From Ancylostoma caninum (lineage: Eukaryota > Nematoda > Chromadorea > Rhabditida > Ancylostomatidae), in the NCBI GenBank assembly GCA_037903475.1, contig JBAJFG010000077.1, positions 124,001-188,000 on the forward strand: 64,000 nt of DNA. The letters are read 5' to 3'. Under the pieces are notes generated by a model. The model did not search any database, was not told the DNA's origin, and saw only the letters and a program-made list of their open reading frames with translations. A program made the translations under genes and the position numbers. Shown one piece after another: positions 11,050 through 21,253 of the stretch (position 1 is its first letter; each line of letters starts with the position of its first letter).

Positions 11050-12939
11050 TTACGGCTCTTCTCTTACTCGTTCAGATGTGCTTTGTTTGTATAAGTGTTT
11101 CAAAGATTTTCGTGTATGTACGGAGTCAAACTGCCTCTTTTGCAATATTAACGAGTTATTTGTAAATTCATGCCATTTCGTCTTGAGATCTAAACATTGG
11201 CTGGATGTCCTTCTGCTTTAGTAACAGGTTCTTTCAGATGACATTCATTCTTCGTGTGCAAAATTCATGTCTGCATCAGATATTTAGAAAAAAGTAAAAC
11301 AAATATTACGTGTGGTATTCTGTTACTTGACATGTATGTTATTTATGGAATATGTGAAAACATTCTAATAGATTTAATTGCAATAGTTTATTTCTTCATA
11401 CGTCTGTCATAACTGCATGTCCCTGGGTTTCAATCGGTGGTAATAAGTGTATGTAGATTTTATCGGGAAACTACTTAAATATAAATGGTGTCCCAAGATA
11501 ATGGTTCTCTTTTTGATTTCGAACACTAGTGAAAGGAAACTTAATTTTACCCACGAGAATTACCAGGTCCGAGATTTTGAGTGCTTCGTAGCCCAAATAA
11601 TGATTCCAATAACTGCGAGGGGTGCACCGTCGAAGTCGTCAGCATTCTCAGCATATGAGAGATCAGATGTGTTTCAGTGTGCTATGAGCTGTTGCAAGTA
11701 AATACTGGGTACTTGTTCATAATCTCTTTCCTATGATAGAACTTGCGTCATTACATTCATGAAGCCCCTACCCCCTCCCCTCTTTCCCTTAACACCTAGT
11801 GGAACTCTACCATCTCTTTGTAAGAGCATCCCCAGAATGCGCCGGCAATCGTAGAGATCGCCAAGATTACCGGTGGTCACCATGTGGATAAGAAGAATGC
11901 GGAGTTTCCAGGTGTGATAGCGCTGATAACAGATGAGAATCGATGTCGATGTGACGTGGGCGTCCACTACTCATCGTTTCCACCACTGCTATCGCTTTTT
12001 ATTTTGTGGCTGTATTCGAGAAATACACGTGTTGAACGCCGGTGAGAAACTACAAGCTTCTCTTGGACCTCAGGCGATGTATCGTGGCAATCCATACGTA
12101 TCGTTACCAACATTGTTATGATTTGGATTCATTTTGAACTAGCAAAGTCTAGTGACATTCTAAAGGGCAATTTATACTAGATGCAGCTTCACTCGCGAGT
12201 CAGACGCGTACATCCTTCTGCGGAGGGATTTCGATGAAGAACGGTTAAGGAGGCATGCACACTCTGAATGAAAGTACAAGAAACTCCAAACACGCAGACA
12301 AGAATCGGGACCGCGCAGCGGCTCTCCCCTTGACTACGTCCGTTTCCATTTTTGCCGCTTTGAGACAGCGCGAATACTTATGAAGTTTTAGAGAGAAACA
12401 TCAACTTTTCCACGAAGCAAGCATGAATGACCCATAGACGCAAGCAACGCACGTATCTAGTATAGATCGCCTTTACTCAGACATTAGCGCGGGAGTCCCG
12501 CCTGACAAAATGCCCTCTTACCACTTTACACTACCCCAAAGTAATAACCCTGCAGCATACTACAAAAATGAAATACTGGGCGAAATTCGAGAGCGCTGAC
12601 GGTCCACTACAAGCTCCGCCCACTGCCTCTGACGCTCGATTCGACAACTTCCCGCGAGCATATACAGAAAAATAGCGATGCGCCACAGTATGCCAGGAGA
12701 AAACGCATCTAGACCCGTAAAAGTATCGAGACAGTCGAAGAATCGCCTCACACTCCAGAGCATCAGAGCCATTGGGCAGGGCTTGTGCATATCGCTCAAT
12801 TTCGCCTAGTGCTTGCCGTCCAGAAAGTGTGGAACAATGCTAGTTCTTGTACCGCAACTACACCCAGTACGTCGAATGTCCGCGATTTTTGAAATCGAGA
12901 GTGTTCGTTGCATATTTCTGTATTTCATGGGAAGCTGGA
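11050..12939. other. Intergenic spacer between ddi-1 and eri-1
   Basis: Holds the ddi-1 3' untranslated region and the eri-1 upstream region. I find no canonical AATAAA soon after the ddi-1 stop and no further exon with recognisable protein content. Short frames here lack splice and domain support. Confidence 0.5.
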
Positions 12940-15900
12940 ATGTGTTGTGATGTGCTAGAATCGTCTCCAAGAGAGCTCGCTGAGTACTATGAGAAACTGC
13001 TGAACATTTCTGATGAACTCGAGGAAAAACGACGTAGCCAAGGGTTCCCCACGACATACAATCCAGACGGATCCGGTCAGTTTCTACTACCTTCATCCTA
13101 CTGTTTTGTTTGTAATGTTAATTTATCTGTTTTGTAGCGGGAACATGGACAGTACATCATCAAGTGATGTTTTTTCTTTTCTCTGCCAGACATCCTATCT
13201 TTCCCTGGACAATAAATTTCAAATGCTCAAATCAACGGCTCAGACAGGTGTCCTTAGGAAGATGACACCACTAGCAGTTTTCCTCATTTTCTTCTGAAAT
13301 GCACCAGAATCTGTTATTGTTTCTGATAGTAGAATGTATCAGATTGGACAATAGATAAATGGCGGAAATTGGGGAAATTCGTTATGATATTCGTAAAGAG
13401 CAAAGCAAAAGCTACCAGATGACCTATGATAGGCTATCGAATTTAGTTCAAATACTCTAAAAAATTGAGTTGAAAAAAAAACCGCACGAACTTATTGTTC
13501 AACCCAATATATCATTTATTCTGGCTAGATGATCAACGTCAAAAACGAAGTTCAATTGCATGGCATTTCCGAAGAAAATGTGCCAATTATTAGTCCGTCC
13601 AAACCAACTTTCTTCATTCGTTTTAGAGCTAAAACAAAACTAAAAAATGAGAGATATGTCCGATGAACTTCCCTGCCTTCATAGAAGAGAACTTGGTACT
13701 CCTCAGTATTCCAAGGGTCTTTTCGATCGGCAAGCAACGAGCGTATTTTTATTCTAGTTCTCTACAACATTTGTTAAGAAAGCATGCTCACGATTAGAAC
13801 ACAAAATGCCTGGGTTTAACATCTATTCCGAGTTCAGATAAAAATGAAATATGACATAGGCATTAGTTTTATTCGATATCTAAAGTGGTCATTTATAAAG
13901 AGCAGGGTGTTAGGCAAACATCTAAGTCACAATGTTCAAAGTTTCTTCATTTGTGGATCTGTCTAGGCAGTAGCCCATTTATTTAGATTTTTAAGAATGA
14001 TTTGCAGTTGAATCAATGAGTTTGGCGCGAAGCACATCCCCCCTCCCCCATTCTACCCCGAAATATCAGAATGAGATCTTCACTGAGCACAAGTTGGCTA
14101 ATGAAATCAAAATATCGGCGAACAGGATCGTAAAGATATCCTGTGAATCTCTTTTCAAAATCCAGAAATGGATAGCGAACGGAAGCTTGGTCACGGATAG
14201 CTTCTTGGGTAAAGAGGGGATGGGCGTTAAATTATGTCTGTGAAATATTACTCTGTTAAACAATGCATGTTGGATTCCAGTCGTCCTGTGAGAGTCATCA
14301 GGATCATAATTTTAGTAATGTCAGTGCGTGTCTAACATTAGTAAAGATTAAATAAGAGAAAAACTCATTTCAGCAATCATTCGGACATCAGTGCCGCCTG
14401 AGAATGTCCTCAAACATGTGGAATATGAGGAACCTCCAAAAGGTATTGAAGTGGAGACACTAACTGACGTAATGCGGCGGCTTCATTCTCTCACAGCAGC
14501 TGAAATGCGAACATTGCTTAAACAAGTACATCAGTCAGGACAGTCAGTTTTTCTTACTTGGAACTTAATTCGTATTTCATGGGTAAGTATTGAAACCTCA
14601 TCACAGAGGAACGAAGAAGCAGTTGCGAACACGGCTACGTCGTTACTACAGGAAGGAGTTTTCCATGTACAGAATGCTCCACGACGGAGACTCCATACCT
14701 CGGTTTGGCAATAAAACTGCTCGTCACTTTGACTACCTTGTAGTAAGTCTCGGATCTTCATTCTATCAAAATTCATATGCCGACTTCTCAGGTCCATGAT
14801 ATTCGCGTGAACTTCTACATATTACTATCGAACTCACGATTACTCAAATGCGACTGTGTATGGTCGTGAGAGAAAATGCGACGTTGCCAGGCCCACAGTG
14901 ATTGGCGGATTCAATCACGGTGGCCTGGTGACGCTCCATTTCCATTTCCCCACACGCAGTAGCATTTGGTATCAGTAGCATTTGAGGGAATGTATAGCAC
15001 ACGATGATACACATTCCCTCAAATGCTACTGATGTTATGTACATGCCGTATTCTCTTCAGGAGTGACTCGTGGCAGCGCTGCTCCAATATCTTCTGTTTA
15101 GGCCATTGATTTCGAGTGTACTTGTGTAGAAGTCATTTACGATTATCCACATGAAATTATTGAGTTCCCCGCTGTTCTAATTGACGTTCGTCAGATGAGA
15201 ATAGTAAGCCGCTTTGAAATTGTGACGTGTCAAGTGTGTATCAGATACGGCGCATATGTTCAGGTGGACACGTTTCGAACATTTGTGCGTCCGGAGAAGA
15301 ATCCTATTCTCGACCCATTTTGCATTCAGTTGACGGGTAATTTAATATTCACTCAGCTTCTAAATGTAATGTATTTTCGGTTGCTTGCCCATTTTCATCA
15401 CTTCAACACACAACCTCCTCAAAAACCATGTCATCAAAGGGCTTAAAGGCAGAGGGCCACCTCGTTCTGCCTGTTGGATTTACCAACATATCCTAGATCT
15501 TCTCATCATGTTGATCCCTGGGATGTACATCAACAGGCACAGAAGCGAAGAAATCCCCATTTTTGAAAGGCTCGAACTGGATAAAAATTTGGAGCCCGGA
15601 GGCGGATCGCTCCAAGCTGTGCTGGCTGCCTGCCACGGCTGCCGCGTCGGTCAACGAGTCTTGGCGTGTCCAATCGATAAGATCAATGGCTTCACATGTC
15701 AACTCGGGTTGGCAAACTGTTACAGACCCCGTCCTGGAAGACGGGTTTATAGACCATTCTGAGACAGTTTATGTATACCATCGCGCCGAGTAGATGCAGA
15801 ATCTGCTGTTAGCTGAACTACGAAAATGAGGTGGACCCCTGCCTTTAAATATTCTTATACGTTACGTTTACACGCGTCTGCATCCTTCATATTTCGCCGT

Positions 15901-18552
15901 TCTCTCATAAGATCCATCCTATATTGATTATGAAAGCTCGCTCACAGTAACTTACATATGAAATTTTCCCTGAATCCTATTCTCAGGCATTTCACTCCGA
16001 TGGAGCGTATTTTGATTGTGAACCTTCCATCTTCTTTGAATCTCGGCACAGTGAATATATTAGTTCTCTCGAGTAACTTGAGCAGTGAACCAAGATTTTC
16101 ACAGTCTTTGTTCCGGCTAACGTTTCGGCGTCGTCGCCTTCGTCAGAGCCTAGAAAGTCAAAGCCAGATGTAATATATCTTTCTAAACGCCCAATGAGCC
16201 CACACGTTATAATCCAATATGAGAGTACAAGCGAAAAACGAAATCAGTGGAGTAAAACCCGTCAATACTTACCTAGATAGCCGTTTAGCCGCGATGCAAT
16301 GGTACCGCCGCGTTGAATAGGTGTGCCACTACTAGTAAATAGGGTGCCCCCGCGCCTGACCCCGTAGATCAAAACCCGCAAAGGTCTTGGTACAGAGCCA
16401 GTTCATTTGTCACGTATTTTGATTGAAGAATAGAGGGAGGTAACCTTTTAAAGAGACTTATAGTGTACCGATAATACGACAAAATAGAGAAAATAAAAAT
16501 ACGGTGGTCGCACGGCCGATTTCCTTTCATAAGGTTTCCGACCGATACGGTGCCTGGAGTCAATTTCTGAAAAATAAATTCTTATTTTGCTCCTTTTCTC
16601 TCTTATCCCTTCTTTTAGTCTGCGTTCTTATTTCATTTTTTCATATTCTTCTTCCTTTTACTCCTCTTCCTCACTCTCCACCCTTCTAGTCCCCCTCTTC
16701 ACTGAAGAGCCTCGTGGAAACTAGAAATCAAAATGTGATTTGTTTGAAGTTAGAGGCGAAACGAATCACATTTTGGTTTTTCCTTTTACTTTCTTCTATT
16801 TTTTTCGTGTTTATACATAATGAGGAAGTTGAACTGTCGTCATCGGTTCATATACCAAGTAGAGCCAGATCATCAGCAGGTGTTAGGATCTTCCATTCTG
16901 TTCTAACAATACGCTTATGCGCACGAGTATGATGGTGGAAACGAAGGGTGCAGTGCCATATATTCACTGAAATACTAGTAGGCTTGGTGACTACACTGGA
17001 TAGCTGTTGAGAGGACCTTGAGTGTCGATGAGGTTCCCCGTATCGACGCGGATATCCATGGAAGTTATAATCTTCAAAGGCAGGGGTCCACCTCATTTTC
17101 GTAGTTCACCTAACAGCAGATTCTGCATCTACTCGGCGCGATGGTTCCAACGGTATACATAAATTGTCTCAGAATGGTCTATAAACCCGTCTTCCAGGAC
17201 GGGGTCTGTAACAGTTTGCCAACCCGAGTTGACATGTGAAGCCATTGATCTTATCGATTGGACACGCCAAGACTCGTTGACCGACCCGGCAGCCGTGGCA
17301 GGCAGCCAGCACAGCTTGGAGCGATCCGCCTCCGGGCTCCAAATTTTTATCCAGTTCGAGCCTTTCAAAAATGGGGATTTCTTCGCTTCTGTGCCTGTTG
17401 ATGTACATCCCAGGGATCAACATGATGAGAAGGTCTAGGATATGTTGGTAAATCCAACAGGCAGAACGAGGTGACCCTCTCCCTTTAAGCAACACTATTA
17501 ATCCCAACACTAACCAAATCCTGTTGTGAGATTTTTGTGGAATGATATTCTTTTGTTCAGGTATAACTCAGGAAATGGTGGATTCGGCACCAGTGTTTAA
17601 AGATGCATACAGATTGTTCCGCGACTGGATGACACAACACAGTCTTGGCGACACTGGACACCGATATGCTTTCGTAACAGATGGGTAGGAACTCCCTCTT
17701 GCCTCAGGAATTATTCTTCTAAATCGTAGTTGCTAACAATGCATCTTGCAGTCCACACGACTTATGGAAGTTTTTCCAGTTCCAGTGTATTCTGGTTAGT
17801 TTCGTAAGTCGGTTCGGTGATTTTGCAGTTTTCAAATGAGTTTCAGTCCAATTTCGGAACAGTTCCCCATGACTGCAGGCATTTTATCAATATTAAGCGT
17901 ATTTTCGAACAAAGAGTGATGAAACTCGTCAAAGGCAACGGAGTAAGTGTATTAAATTTATATTGGATTCGTTTCTTTAAATGTTCATCCTCTTGACTTT
18001 TTTTAGCAATCAGGAATTCAAAACATGCTTGCTCATTACAACCTTTCCTTCGAAGGTCAAAAACATTGCGGACTTGACGACTCAATTAATATTGCCCGAC
18101 TGTGCATAAAGCTGATGCAAGATAAGATTGAGCTCAGAGTAAGTATTAAAAGCGATAAATAGACACCTTCAATCGTTCTCCTGAAAGAAGAAACCAAAAA
18201 GGCGAGAAAATTAGAGTTGATTACAATCTCTGCTTTGGATCTAATTGTAAGTTGAAAAGGAAAACCTGGAAACTCCTGATTTTGTTTACACGTTTTAGAT
18301 CAACCAAAGAATGACTCAGCGGCAGGATAGGAATGAGGTAGCTTATTTATCAAACACGTACGTCAAGACTGCTTCACGTACACCATTCAGGACCGTCGCC
18401 TGGAGGAACTTGCAAAGTCTGACAGGGCTGATGCGTCGGACTACCATATATGGCACAGGAAGTTGCCTCTAAAGTTACGACAAGTAACAAGAGACGAATT
18501 CTTAAGTGAAGAGTATTTGGACTGTGATTCCTGTGATGAACTGGATGAGTAG
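12940..18552 (+). CDS. eri-1: ERI-1/3'hExo DEDDh exoribonuclease
   Basis: Eleven exons in one frame: 12940-13075, 14374-14542, 14607-14742, 15102-15203, 15264-15336, 17561-17684, 17752-17794, 17847-17942, 18007-18138, 18299-18337, 18391-18552. They encode 403 aa (human ERI1 is ~349). All introns are GT-AG and phases match at every junction. Residues ~82-117 look like a SAP nucleic-acid-binding segment ([36 protein letters not shown]). The nuclease begins at [12 protein letters not shown] (catalytic D150 and E152). A further Asp is in TDGPHDLWKF (probably D250), and the H-x4-D pair is in [13 protein letters not shown] (H313, D318). The family trims 3' ends of histone mRNA, 5.8S rRNA and small RNAs; the C. 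elegans orthologue restrains RNAi. The start codon is the first in-frame ATG of exon 1. An upstream trans-spliced start or extra 5' exon is possible. Intron 15337-17560 and intron 14743-15101 carry transposon hairpins. Confidence 0.93.
13344..13512. mobile_element. Decayed mariner-like end in eri-1 intron 1
   Basis: Sequence from ~13375 matches the right part of the element at 6748-7635, with shared blocks GAGCAAA-CAA-AGCTAC, TGACCTATGA and AAACCGCACGAACTT. It ends in the same type of terminal repeat (reversed: GGGTTGAACAATAAGTTCGT). The left end is weak (AGATTGGACAATAGAT), so this is a small or truncated copy. Confidence 0.6.
14868..14951. mobile_element. Short palindromic MITE in eri-1 intron 3
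   Basis: Inverted ends GAGAGAAAATGCGACGTTGC-CAGGC versus (reversed) GGGGAAATGGAAATGGAGCG-TCACCAGGC, with GATTGGCGGATTCAATC at the centre. A related copy is at 43252-43343. Confidence 0.7.
14971..15033. repeat. Perfect 23-bp-stem hairpin in eri-1 intron
   Basis: Arms 14971-14993 and 15011-15033 are perfect reverse complements (starting ATCAGTAGCATTTGAGGG) with a 17-nt loop. The size resembles a miRNA precursor. It sits next to the MITE at 14868-14951, and both this loop region and the other MITE copy have ACGATGATACACAT nearby, so it is probably part of the same transposon family. Confidence 0.8.
15447..15844 (+). mobile_element. TTAA-flanked MITE, copy 1 (eri-1 intron 5)
   Basis: Begins AGGCAGAGGGCCACCTC and ends GAGGTGGACCCCTGCCT, its inverted counterpart. 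Flanked by TTAA on both sides (15443-15446, 15845-15848). The ~398-bp interior is nearly identical to the reverse complement of 17078-17484. Open frames inside it recur on the opposite strand of the other copy and are repeat-derived. Confidence 0.85.
16106..16157 (-). ncRNA. Hammerhead ribozyme-like motif (Penelope/retrozyme type)
   Basis: Read on the minus strand. A CUUU (16154-16157) and a loop precede GGCU, then the core CUGACGA, a spare A, a 4-bp stem II GGCG/CGCC closed by ACGA, then GAAA. The palindromic ACGU that would form a minimal stem III follows, then U, and AGCC pairing with GGCU. GGAAC and AAAG then pair with the outer CUUU. Order and conserved bases fit a type I hammerhead with a tiny stem III, as carried by Penelope-like elements and retrozymes. 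No reverse transcriptase is seen nearby. The extra A beside stem II is a departure from the ideal core. Confidence 0.65.
17078..17484 (-). mobile_element. TTAA-flanked MITE, copy 2, inverted (eri-1 intron 5)
   Basis: Reverse-complement copy of 15447-15844. It differs by a few substitutions and a ~9-bp indel (CCGTTGGAA near 17145-17153). The right flank is TTAA (17485-17488); the left flank is TTCA, one base off. The two copies enclose a 1.23-kb spacer. Confidence 0.85.
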
Positions 18553-18644
18553 CCTTGTATAGCCCTGCTCAAAATAGGAACCCTGTTAATAATACATTGA
18601 CTTCAAGATATATTTATTGCGTCATTACTTTTGTTTTGCCAAAG

Positions 18645-18650
18645 AATAAA
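18645..18650 (+). promoter_or_regulatory. eri-1 polyadenylation signal
   Basis: AATAAA 92 bases after the eri-1 stop codon, a typical nematode 3' UTR length. Confidence 0.7.
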
Positions 18651-18652
18651 TT

Positions 18653-19540
18653 GAAAACAAGACCAATTGTTACGGCTGAAGAACAGTTAATGAAAATTAT
18701 GGGGCAACCCGTTAGAAAGGAGACCAGCTATGTTGCATATGTACATGGTTTGGAAGAGTGGTATAAATACATGAACTAAGAGACTAGAATAGCCTGCAAG
18801 TTTGAATGCAGAGTGCAAGGAAAAGTATCCATACTGGAGTAAAGACAATACCATAGGACGACCGTACTGCCACTTGTCCATGTTCGAAATCTCCTTCGAT
18901 TTTGTAGCACAGAAGGACCTCGAAAAGAGCAATCAGAGCAAGCCGCATCATGTTAAATCCGAATCTAAACTTGGAATGGTAAACAAATGACAAACACGTG
19001 CAATACCTCACTAAACCTCACTTCATATTGTTACAATTGGAAACTTTTTTTGCTAGTTGTCACTACACATTACATATATCTCCCATGAAAGGCGACTACC
19101 TTCAAGGAAATGAGCCCAAGTGGAAGTGAATTGAGCCAAACACTTTTAGGTGGGCGATTCCCTCCCGTGAGGAACTTATGGTCATCGTACTGCTCGTACC
19201 ATCACGTTCTACGTATGTCCATTCTTACATTCTATTTTCGGGGACGTTCTAAGGTAACTAGCGCGGATTCATGCAGCTAAAAAGTTCTACAACGAATATG
19301 AAATCTGCTCGAACATCCGCAACCTGACAAAGCTGCGTTGCTTCTCGAGTGGAGTGGCAGAACATATGGTAGGCTCCCAACCCGCTCTTACTCCTCCTCC
19401 TAGAGACTACGTAATACACACGCTTATGAACACTAATACACACATCACAATGCATAACTTCCGTCCCATCGTTTCGGATGGACTATACTTTCCCCTCGAA
19501 GATGCGCCATTTGAATAAGCATCATGTGCCAAAGAGGTTA
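18653..19540. other. Intergenic, no gene recognised
   Basis: Short frames exist on both strands (for example + 18555-18779 overlapping the eri-1 3' UTR, and - 18687-19011 with hydrophobic starts). They overlap each other and have no family resemblance I can name. Confidence 0.4.
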
Positions 19541-19755
19541 TTCATGCTTGCGGCGCGTCAAAGTTTACGCGCCTAGACAAAACCCCACGAAGTTTTCGCG
19601 CCGACCCAAAGCGGCGAAAATGGAAACGCGGTTTGTTCGCGCGGCAGTCGCAACGGCGAAACTAGGAACATTGCTGATCTGCCAGGATTTGTCTTCTACC
19701 TCTCTCCTTTGCACTGTGTATCGGCGCGTAAACTTTGACGCGCCGCAAGCATGAA
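19541..19755. mobile_element. TA-flanked MITE with 33-bp perfect inverted ends
   Basis: Ends TTCATGCTTGCGGCGCGTCA continuing AAGTTTACGCGCC are identical in inverted orientation at both termini. They are flanked by GTTA...TAAC, giving a TA target duplication. The interior is GC-rich with CGCG motifs and non-coding. Identity of the ends suggests a relatively recent insertion. Confidence 0.85.
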
Positions 19756-20557
19756 TAACTTTAAAGTCTTGTAAAGTCACGGCAAAAATTCTTTTAAAAA
19801 AATCCACTACTGCTCTGCCTTGGGGCTCGAGGACTTTCATGAGTACTGCAATATTATAAAATTTCGAACTTACTTGAGCGCCGGCCCTTTGAAGTCTTTG
19901 TATTCGAAAACGGATCGGACGAAAATGATGAAAACGAAATAAGAGTTGAAGCTGCTGGCTATGAAAAGTGGAGAAAATACTAGCCAATAGGACATGACAT
20001 AAACCTGGTGTATCTTGAGGGGCTGAAATTCACATCGATAAGCGCATGTAAAATCAGTAAAAATCATTATCTGGAACTTACCAGTACGATAAGGAATACT
20101 AAGAGCGAGGTAGCATGTAACCACAACTCAAATACTGTTAATCCAGTCCAGTATATCAACTCAGAAAGTGAAGGCAGCATTCCGACAAGGTTTCTTGACA
20201 AAGAGGAAGACAGCAGCAGAAAAAATCACGCGTGAAACTTAGCCTTCCGGAACACTGAAGAAAATTGAGTAATTATTCACGTCATCGAGCTCAAAACGTG
20301 TATTTGCATACCTCGATGGCTTGTAAAAATTGAGTCACAGCAATTGCAGATAAGAAAAATGAGGGCTCACATAAAAATGAAGACAATGCAGGATTAGATA
20401 GCAAAGGAAGGCCCAGCGTTACAAAAACTTGCTCATGCTTTCATTTCCAAGAGCTGTATAATTTGCGCCAGCGCGTCATTTGCGCCCGCGTCAATCGTCA
20501 GCCAGTCTGGCGTATTTTTAGCATGCGGAAAAAAGACTAAGACGGAGAGGTAATCCT
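19756..20557. other. Intergenic, no gene recognised
   Basis: No convincing exon. A small GC-rich patch (GCGCCAGCGCGTCATTTGCG, ~20465-20484) resembles the ends of GC-rich MITEs but lacks a partner. Confidence 0.4.
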
Positions 20558-20998
20558 AGGGTCTAATATCCAACTCAGGAAAGGACGTAGTGGGCCAGAT
20601 TCAAGCAGAAGGCAATACGAATAATGGAAATTACAAAATACTTGATCAATCCCATCTAGACAAGCTTGAAGCTCCCAGGAGGAAAGCCAGGGTAGATTGA
20701 ACCAGAAGACAAGTATTAGCTGAGGAAGTTCTGGCTGAGGCCATCAGTCGGCACTGCTGCGGTTCATTTGCATTGATAAGGGCTCGCGATCCTTAGCAAG
20801 TTGGTCTGGAGGGGTTAGAAGTCCTTTGCAGTTCTAGGATATCCACAGAACTCTTCTGAGGCTTTTCTAACACCTGAAACCATTGGACTGAACAGCTGGA
20901 TTGTCTTTCAACGTTACTGCATGAAGGGAACGCTAAGTGAGATCACTCCATGCGCCTGCCGCGATTGGTCAGAAACGAGGCTGGGTATTAGATGTCCG
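20558..20998. mobile_element. MITE with GGACATCTAATACCCAGC ends, copy 1
   Basis: Right end CTGGGTATTAGATGTCCG; degenerate left end GTCTAATATCCAACTCAG. The interior shares many blocks with 49378-49803 (AAGTTCTGGxTGAGGCCATC, AGCAAGxTGGTCTG, CCGCGATTGGTCA). About 440 bp, no coding capacity. Confidence 0.75.
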
Positions 20999-21253
20999 TA
21001 AACGGTGCGCTGCTACTATTTGCGATTTACGGCCATTCTTTGAGATTTTCTTTCAGGACTCACCATTTGGAAAAAAAACTAAACTTTAGTAGAATCCTTA
21101 CCGGGAGGAGTCTCACCTTTGATCTGTACTAATGAACAAGAAGTTAACTGTGCTGGAGCCAAGTTGATTGTAGTCTCACTGGAAATTCCCACGAAAAACG
21201 GAAAAGTGAAAATGCGGTGTTTGTGAATTTTTAGGTAATTCCTGCCTCCCAAC

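Noticed and set aside
14531..14797. Minus-strand frame over eri-1 exons 2-3
   Set aside because: Shadow of the well-supported + strand exons.
15385..15793. Frames of 76-125 codons repeated on the opposite strand at 17129-17510
   Set aside because: Both come from the inverted MITE copies inside an eri-1 intron.
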